A stretch of DNA of 17,942 bases from Pavlovales sp. CCMP2436 (lineage: Eukaryota > Haptophyta > Pavlovophyceae > Pavlovales), in the NCBI GenBank assembly GCA_026770615.1, contig MU631317.1, positions 322,124-340,065 on the forward strand. Direction: 5' to 3'. A program made the position numbers and the translations under genes. The notes under the pieces are model-generated. The model was not told the origin of the DNA, searched no databases, and was given only the letters and a program-made list of their open reading frames with translations. Shown here in pieces: positions 13,774 through 17,942 of the stretch. Each line of letters opens with the position of its first letter. Positions within the stretch are counted from its first letter, which is position 1.

Positions 13774-14240
13774 ATGAACGGGGTTGACGCCAGTGAGGAC
13801 CACCTGACGAATGAAGAACTCGCTGCAGTGAGCACGCTCTCGCTGAGCGACGAGCACGTATGCAGGTTCGTGTGCCCACTCTCGTTCGAGGTGGTACGCA
13901 ACCCAGTGCGCAGCGGTGCATCCGGCCAGCTCTTCGAGGAAGGCGCGCTCGAGCGCTACCGTGCGGACCGCCGCGAGCGCGGCGAGAACGACAATGTGTA
14001 CCCGGTGCGCGATAACGAGCAGATGGGCGCCGTAGAGCTCGCGCCCGAGGCCGTCCACGCGCTGAAGCTGCTGCTGCGCGGCGGCCAGCTCTCCTCGCAC
14101 CCGGCGGCCACGGGAGCCCCGTTGGAGCCGCCGCCGGAGGCGCGCACGCGCTCGATCGCAGACCTCGCTACAATCTTCGAGTGCCTCGACGATCTGCGCC
14201 CACACTTGGGCGACATGCTCCAGGGCTGGACGCCGCCGCT
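13774..14240 (+). CDS. U-box domain segment (N-terminal part of U-box/dynamin-like gene)
   Basis: ATG 13774 opens a frame whose residues 30-100 have U-box features: CRFVCPLSFEVVRNPV (residues 30-45), then GQLFEEGALERY and YPVRDNEQM, like the CPIT..xxDPV, YERxxIxxW and PxT/D blocks of U-box E3 ligases. Residues 125-156 (ARTRSIADLATIFECLDDLR and onward) look like the linker before a dynamin G domain. The frame remains open to 14688, but beyond about residue 156 it turns into an Arg/Ala/His-rich shadow while the GTPase continues in the next frame. A single-base (+1) shift in the GGTGGTGGT run near 14235-14245 would join them. A ubiquitin-ligase role is inferred from the domain. The frameshift may be real, programmed or an assembly error. 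Confidence 0.65.
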
Positions 14241-16153
14241 TGGTGGTGGTCGGTTCGGAGAGCACGGGCAAAAGCACGCTGCTCGAGCGGCTCGCAATGA
14301 TGCCGCTCTTCCCGCGCGCCAAGAGGACGTGCACGCGCGTGCCCATCCACCTGCGCCTGCGCCGCTGCGCGCCCGGAGACTCGCACGCGCGGCTCGCCGT
14401 GCTCGACTCGGTCGAACAGCCGCAGGGCCCGGACGCAGGGCGCATCATCTCGATCGAGCAAGGCTGGGAGCGCGTGCAGGCTGTGATGGACACGCTGCTG
14501 TGCGAGACGGAGGACGCATCCAACAGGCGCAGCGTGCGGTCCGACAAGACGATCCTGCTCACGGTGCACCACTCGCGCGTGCCGTCGATAGACCTGATCG
14601 ACCTGCCCGGCATCCAGACGAGCTCCGAAGAGGGGCGATTGAACACAGAGGCGATGGTGGCCGAACACCTGCGCGAGGGCAGCTCTGACATGTGCGTTCA
14701 ACTTCAAATATGTTGCAAGCGGCTTAGCAGTGCTCAACAGGAGGCGTTTACTCACCGGCGTGATCGACATCAGACAGTGTTATGTCGGCAGGGAGAAGCG
14801 ATGCCACTGACCCCCCCCCCATCACACACCAACACTCACACCCTTAGGTGCCTACTCGTACACCGCTGGGGCGCTAAGTGCCGCACCGAGGACGTAGGTG
14901 GGCTCAAGTGCCTCGACATTACCGCCAAAGCGAGGACGATCGGCGTGCTCACGCACTGCGACTGGGTGGAAACGCAGCGCGACCGCGCGCACCTGCGTGC
15001 CGTCCTTTCGCACGAGCTGAGTGCCGAAGCGACGAACGACCTCGGTGTCGCGCGCCTTTCGCCACACGGCTGGGTGGCAGTCGCGAGCTCCGACGAGGCG
15101 ATGGAAGATACCAAGGGGCTCGCGCGCCTGGTGCGCCTCGCGCGCGAGGAGCGAGCGCACTTCGGCTCGCACCCCGAGCTGCAGCAGCTGGTTGACGATG
15201 GCAGCGCGACGGTGGACGCGCTCGTTACGCGTCTGGAGGGGATGTACAAGCAGGTTCTCGAAGACGTGTGGCTGCCCGACACGCTGCGCCGCCTCGACAC
15301 GCTCGCGCGCACGTGCGAGCGCAAGCTCCTGTGCCTCGGCCTGCCTACGCACCCGACGGACATCGAGGCGCGCGCCGAGGTGGACCGCCGCCTGCGCGAG
15401 GGCTACGCCGAGTTGTGGAGCTCATGCGAGTGCGCGGTGCTTGTGCGAGTGCACGCGGCGGTGGCGGCCGCGTGCAGCAACCCCGCGCTCGTCTCCGAGC
15501 GTATCGGCGCGCTTGAGGCGCGCTTGCTCGTCTCCGAGCACGAGCGCTTCATGCGTGCCCTCCTCGCCGATCTGGTGGCGGACGCGCACGACGAGTGGTG
15601 CTGCGCGCTTTCGCGCCTAATCCGAGGTGGCGACGAGGAGGGCGACGCGATCTGCGACGACGAGGCGTGCGAGGAGCAGGCGAGCAGGTACGCACGTTTC
15701 TTGCGTTCTATCGCAGCTGACGACGCGGAGTCGTCGGAAGGGTCGTCCTACCACTCCGAGCATTCCAAGTCTGACAACAAGACCGACGACGACAATTCCA
15801 AGTCTGACAACAAGACCGACGACGACAATTCCAAGTCTGACAACAAGACCGACGACGAAAATTCCGTCGAGGCGTCCAACGACAACGAGTCCGTCGACTC
15901 CGGCTCGAGCTCCGCAGCGACCTCGCGCGATGAGGAGGGGGTTTGCGACAGGAGCAATGCACACTTTAAGCTCGAGCGCTTCCCGACCTACTCGCAGGCG
16001 GTGCTCGACGCACTCGCCCCGATCGTGCGCGCGCATTTTGACGAAATCGCTGCGAGCTGCGGCAAAGTGCTCGACCGCGTGTTCGACCCGCACGAAGACG
16101 CATGGCTTCGCTGGGAGTTTAGCACGGCGAGCCCCTCGGGGGCGCTGTGCTAA
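14240..16153 (+). CDS. Dynamin-like large GTPase (with one intron), continuation of the U-box gene
   Basis: The frame starts at GTG 14240 directly on the G domain, so it is probably the rest of the U-box gene, not a separate start. The P-loop is GSESTGKS (residues 5-12), switch I CTRVP (31-35), G3 DLPG (121-124) and G4 LTHCD (237-241), where the usual Lys of TKxD is His. Residues 152-203 come from a GT-AG intron that keeps the frame; removing it restores the normal beta strand (CLLVHRW). A helical middle and GED-like region follow, and then an acidic Ser/Asp/Asn/Lys repeat region (about 508-545), which is not typical of dynamins. There is no clear membrane or PH domain. Self-assembling membrane remodelling, as in dynamin and Mx-type proteins, is the family role; the use here is unknown. 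The stop TAA is at 16151-16153. Confidence 0.75.
   Translation: MVVVGSESTGKSTLLERLAMMPLFPRAKRTCTRVPIHLRLRRCAPGDSHARLAVLDSVEQPQGPDAGRIISIEQGWERVQAVMDTLLCETEDASNRRSVRSDKTILLTVHHSRVPSIDLIDLPGIQTSSEEGRLNTEAMVAEHLREGSSDMCVQLQICCKRLSSAQQEAFTHRRDRHQTVLCRQGEAMPLTPPPSHTNTHTLRCLLVHRWGAKCRTEDVGGLKCLDITAKARTIGVLTHCDWVETQRDRAHLRAVLSHELSAEATNDLGVARLSPHGWVAVASSDEAMEDTKGLARLVRLAREERAHFGSHPELQQLVDDGSATVDALVTRLEGMYKQVLEDVWLPDTLRRLDTLARTCERKLLCLGLPTHPTDIEARAEVDRRLREGYAELWSSCECAVLVRVHAAVAAACSNPALVSERIGALEARLLVSEHERFMRALLADLVADAHDEWCCALSRLIRGGDEEGDAICDDEACEEQASRYARFLRSIAADDAESSEGSSYHSEHSKSDNKTDDDNSKSDNKTDDDNSKSDNKTDDENSVEASNDNESVDSGSSSAATSRDEEGVCDRSNAHFKLERFPTYSQAVLDALAPIVRAHFDEIAASCGKVLDRVFDPHEDAWLRWEFSTASPSGALC
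14692..14847 (+). other. Predicted spliceosomal intron (156 bp)
   Basis: The donor is GTGCGT at 14692, the branch-like CTGAC is at about 14806-14810, a C-rich tract follows, and the acceptor is CCCTTAG ending at 14847. The length is a multiple of three with no in-frame stop, so the frame stays open with or without splicing. The 52 residues it would encode fit no dynamin alignment. Splicing joins D-M to C-L-L-V-H-R-W in phase, followed by RTIGVLT. Confidence 0.7.
15762..15860 (+). repeat. Three 33-bp tandem units in the GTPase gene
   Basis: Units 15762-15794, 15795-15827 and 15828-15860 each encode NSKSDNKTDDD-like residues and are almost identical at the DNA level, with a partial fourth unit. 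This marks recent expansion of an acidic, disordered linker. Confidence 0.9.
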
Positions 16154-16273
16154 AGCTGAGCTACTTAACGCCACCATTTTAATTATTAAGAATCAAAACT
16201 GACATATCGAACGTGGAAATAAACGTTGATATACGTTTATCGCGATATAATTAGTTGCTACTATCTAGTTGTA

Positions 16274-16275
<2 letters not shown>

Positions 16276-16315
<40 letters not shown>
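16276..16315. repeat. (AT)20 microsatellite
   Basis: Forty bp of uninterrupted AT, 123 bp after the GTPase stop codon. It is self-complementary and can form a cruciform. Typical of eukaryotic nuclear DNA. Confidence 0.95.
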
Positions 16316-16317
<2 letters not shown>

Positions 16318-16682
16318 CAGCACAAAGTCGGCTCACCCCGCGAATTTCGGAGCGTGGGATCAGATGGTCTTAGCTCTACGCCTCTAGTCGAGCTGAGTAG
16401 TCGGGTCTTGGCATACGGCCTTTGCCGCCGTGCAGCAACCGTAATCAATATTTGAATAAGCTCGCAATCAAGCCTCTCACCGGACTGCCGCCAGCCCGCT
16501 CGCAGTTGTCCCGCGCAGTCGGCCTGCTACCGACCGTAACTCACGATGACGTTTCTAAAATAGCGCAAACATTGGACGCATACAACAGCGCTAGTCGGGT
16601 CCACCCTTGGCCGCCGCTGCGACCGTGCCCTTGATCTCTGCCGCGCAGGCTGCGACGCCGCCCGCCATGCTGACCTGCAGAC

Positions 16683-16720
16683 ATTATTATTATTTTTGGT
16701 GTGTGTGTTATAATAATAAT
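16683..16720. repeat. ATT/AAT hairpin around a GT-rich loop
   Basis: ATTATTATTA (16683-16692) can pair with TAATAATAAT (from about 16711) around a loop of T and GT repeats. It lies in a local AT-rich patch (16680-16800). Confidence 0.6.
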
Positions 16721-17183
16721 AATAAATGTTATAAAGTTATAATCATTATGTTAGTCACGTTGGTTTTTAAGAATATCTTCATTAGGATAATATCGTATGG
16801 TTCAACATGTGGTGTTCACTCAAAGACTTGGTCGACGCCAGACATTAGTCCTGGCAGCAGGGGTGGTGGTAGAGGTGAGGTTGGTGACGAACTCGTAGCA
16901 GATGCAGTCGTTAGACGGGCATTAGGCCAGAGAGTTGGAGTCTAGCTTAATCGGATTAGCAAATTAGTTCTGAATGCTCGCCAAGCCGGCGCACGGCGAA
17001 AGAGCAAGTGCACGGAGTGGCATTGACGGGGCGAAGGTTGCGGTACGGGCTGGGGCTAGGTTCAGGGTGCGTACGTGTCTAGATCAACGTCCGCTCCCGA
17101 GTAGGTCTCCACCGAACCCAAGCCTTGAGAAAACACCCGGGCCAAGGAACTTTTGCAGAGCACACGGATACCATCCCCCCCCC

Positions 17184-17184
<1 letters not shown>

Positions 17185-17214
<30 letters not shown>
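17185..17214. repeat. (TG)15 microsatellite with adjacent C9 and T tracts
   Basis: A C9 run (17175-17183) is followed by (TG)15, T6 and further GT repeats to about 17240. Typical of eukaryotic intergenic DNA. Confidence 0.95.
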
Positions 17215-17218
<4 letters not shown>

Positions 17219-17373
17219 TTGTGTGTGTGTGTTTTGTGTTTTGTTCTTTTGTTCTTTTGCTGTTTGTTGGGTTCGGCAGTGCGCAGCATGAAAGGTGGTC
17301 CATCATAAAGATAGCTGATTGTCGACAACAAACACGAATTTATTAGAGATTCCAATTATTATCATGAATCTAC

Positions 17374-17485
17374 CCCACTGCTACTCATGGGCAGTGGGCT
17401 AGAAAAAGGCATTTCAAAATAGTGGCACCGCTTAAGGTGCACTCGCGCGTGGACGCCTAGGTGGTTTGCCTGGGTGTCCACGCGC
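17374..17485 (+). ncRNA. Cluster of three stable hairpins, possible structured RNA
   Basis: Hairpin 1 pairs CCCACTGC (17374-17381) with GCAGTGGG (17391-17398). Hairpin 2 pairs GCACC (17425-17429) with GGTGC (17436-17440). Hairpin 3 pairs 17445-17461 with 17469-17485 around a 7-base loop: 17 consecutive pairs of which two are G-U, both only on the plus strand. No known RNA family is recognised. It might be a transcript end, a small RNA precursor or the stem of a mobile element. Confidence 0.35.
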
Positions 17486-17565
17486 TTGCCCTCTGGAGTT
17501 GCCCGACTGCAATTCACAGTCTGCTTTTTTTGATAAGTCGTAGTCTAAAAAAAGGCATTTCAAAA
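17403..17565. repeat. 17-bp direct repeats flanking hairpin 3
   Basis: AAAAAGGCATTTCAAAA is at 17403-17419 and 17549-17565, 146 bp apart, with the 17-bp hairpin between them. They could mark a duplicated or inserted segment. Confidence 0.6.
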
Positions 17566-17744
17566 CGCACCGACACCAACACGCCGCGGTCGCGCAACAT
17601 ATTGACGAGTGCCTTGAGCGCCTTGCCAGAACCGCCGCCCCCCTTGCCCTCCCCATTGGCCTCCTGAAAATCGATTTCGCATAGTCATCGAAGGGGGGGG
17701 GGGGGTAAGTGATGAAGTATGCGATAAACAAAAATACAGTGATG

Positions 17745-17850
17745 ATCTCCATAATCAAAAAAAAACCTTGGCCTCGTCAACAGCGTTGGATGCATATCTC
17801 CACAATCAAAAAAAAAAAAAAACCTTGGCCTCGTCGACAGTGTTGGATGC
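17745..17850. repeat. Two-unit tandem duplication with poly-A slippage
   Basis: Units 17745-17793 and 17796-17850 share ATCTCCAYAATC, a poly-A run (9 or 14 A) and CCTTGGCCTCGTC followed by a GTTGGATGC end, with three substitutions. The length difference is in the A tract. A G13 run lies just before (17693-17705). Confidence 0.85.
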
Positions 17851-17906
17851 ACTCGCACTCTCAAGCAGCGTTGCGCTCGCCAGCCAGCCTGCTTCTCCCT
17901 CAAACG

Positions 17907-17924
17907 CGCTAAGCGCGCTTAGCG
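17907..17924. repeat. 18-bp perfect palindrome
   Basis: CGCTAAGCGCGCTTAGCG is its own reverse complement. It lies near the right edge, followed by AT-rich sequence. It may be a protein-binding site or part of a terminal structure cut by the window edge. Confidence 0.8.
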
Positions 17925-17942
17925 TCCTAATAAGTGAAGGGG

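Larger units (their letters stand above)
16154..17942. other. Right-hand region without a supported gene
   Basis: In 1.8 kb I see no long protein-like frame. The frames of 60-112 codons here are mostly repeat translations (poly-Tyr/Ile, Cys/Val, His/Thr) or patchy sequence. The stretch holds (AT)20, (TG)15, C9, G13 and A14 tracts, AT hairpins, a 17-bp direct repeat (17403-17419 and 17549-17565) and strong hairpins. Its base make-up differs from the GC-rich coding part. It looks like eukaryotic intergenic DNA, or a repeat-rich end of a viral element. No tRNA or rRNA is recognised. Confidence 0.6.

Noticed and set aside
13672..14691. 339-codon minus-strand frame
   Set aside because: Opposite the U-box and G-domain motifs, which are specific and in sensible order.
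17062..17355. Short His/Thr- or Cys/Val-rich frames in the right region
   Set aside because: They are translations of the GT microsatellite.
17445..17485. Hairpin 3 as a tRNA
   Set aside because: A single 17-bp stem without cloverleaf arms or a T-loop consensus.

Overview
The window looks like virus-derived DNA in, or packaged like, the genome of a GC-rich unicellular eukaryote. The viral signs are: an NCLDV-type zinc-finger protein of the kind repeated in mimivirus-like genomes (11230-11865, -), a large PD-(D/E)xK plus SF2 helicase protein with helicase-associated repeats (7943-10765, -), two large beta-rich, lectin-like probable virion or fibre proteins (3649-6060 and 11931-13268, both -), and a collagen-like membrane protein (6581-7333, +). 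The eukaryotic signs are: a convincing GT-AG intron with a CTGAC branch site in a dynamin-like GTPase gene (14692-14847), long AT, GT, poly-A and poly-G tracts in the right 1.8 kb, and a U-box domain. I cannot decide between an endogenous viral element in a protist (a haptophyte-like alga would fit the GC-rich coding DNA and the GTGCGT splice donor) and a contig of a large virus that carries host-type genes. There are no tRNA or rRNA genes and no CRISPR array.

Layout. 1-770: the start of an alanine-rich gene leaving the left edge (-), a small ORF (+), then a detached 80-bp copy of the 3' end of a Fanzor gene. 770-3390: a Fanzor (eukaryotic TnpB relative, RNA-guided nuclease) gene whose last codons and 3' flank form the second copy of the same 80 bp. 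Both copies can fold into three stems and look like omega-RNA scaffolds; a third, decayed partial copy lies at 3842-3872. 3390-7812: an AT-rich small gene, the 803-residue fibre-like protein, and three small genes around a 26-bp divergent promoter. 7943-13268: four minus-strand blocks, namely the helicase, a 343-bp fold-back (inverted-repeat) element, the NCLDV zinc-finger gene and a second lectin-like gene. 13269-13773: a short uncertain gene and small repeats. 13774-16153: a U-box segment followed, one base out of frame, by a dynamin-like GTPase. 16154-17942: no gene I can support, but many simple repeats and a cluster of stable hairpins.

How the parts may work together. The Fanzor and its repeated 3' ends form the best candidate for an unusual system: one nuclease gene with two or three scaffold copies, each followed by a different flank and so by a different possible guide. 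Shared gene-start motifs (A5-7 followed by TATG, and TTTTAAAATA followed by ATTACGGAATG) suggest that several genes here are expressed by one viral-type transcription programme. Several genes show start or frame anomalies (the Fanzor gene and the 445-residue gene lack an upstream ATG, the U-box/GTPase gene has a +1 shift, the zinc-finger gene has a start motif out of frame). These could reflect introns, decay of an endogenous copy, or assembly indels.
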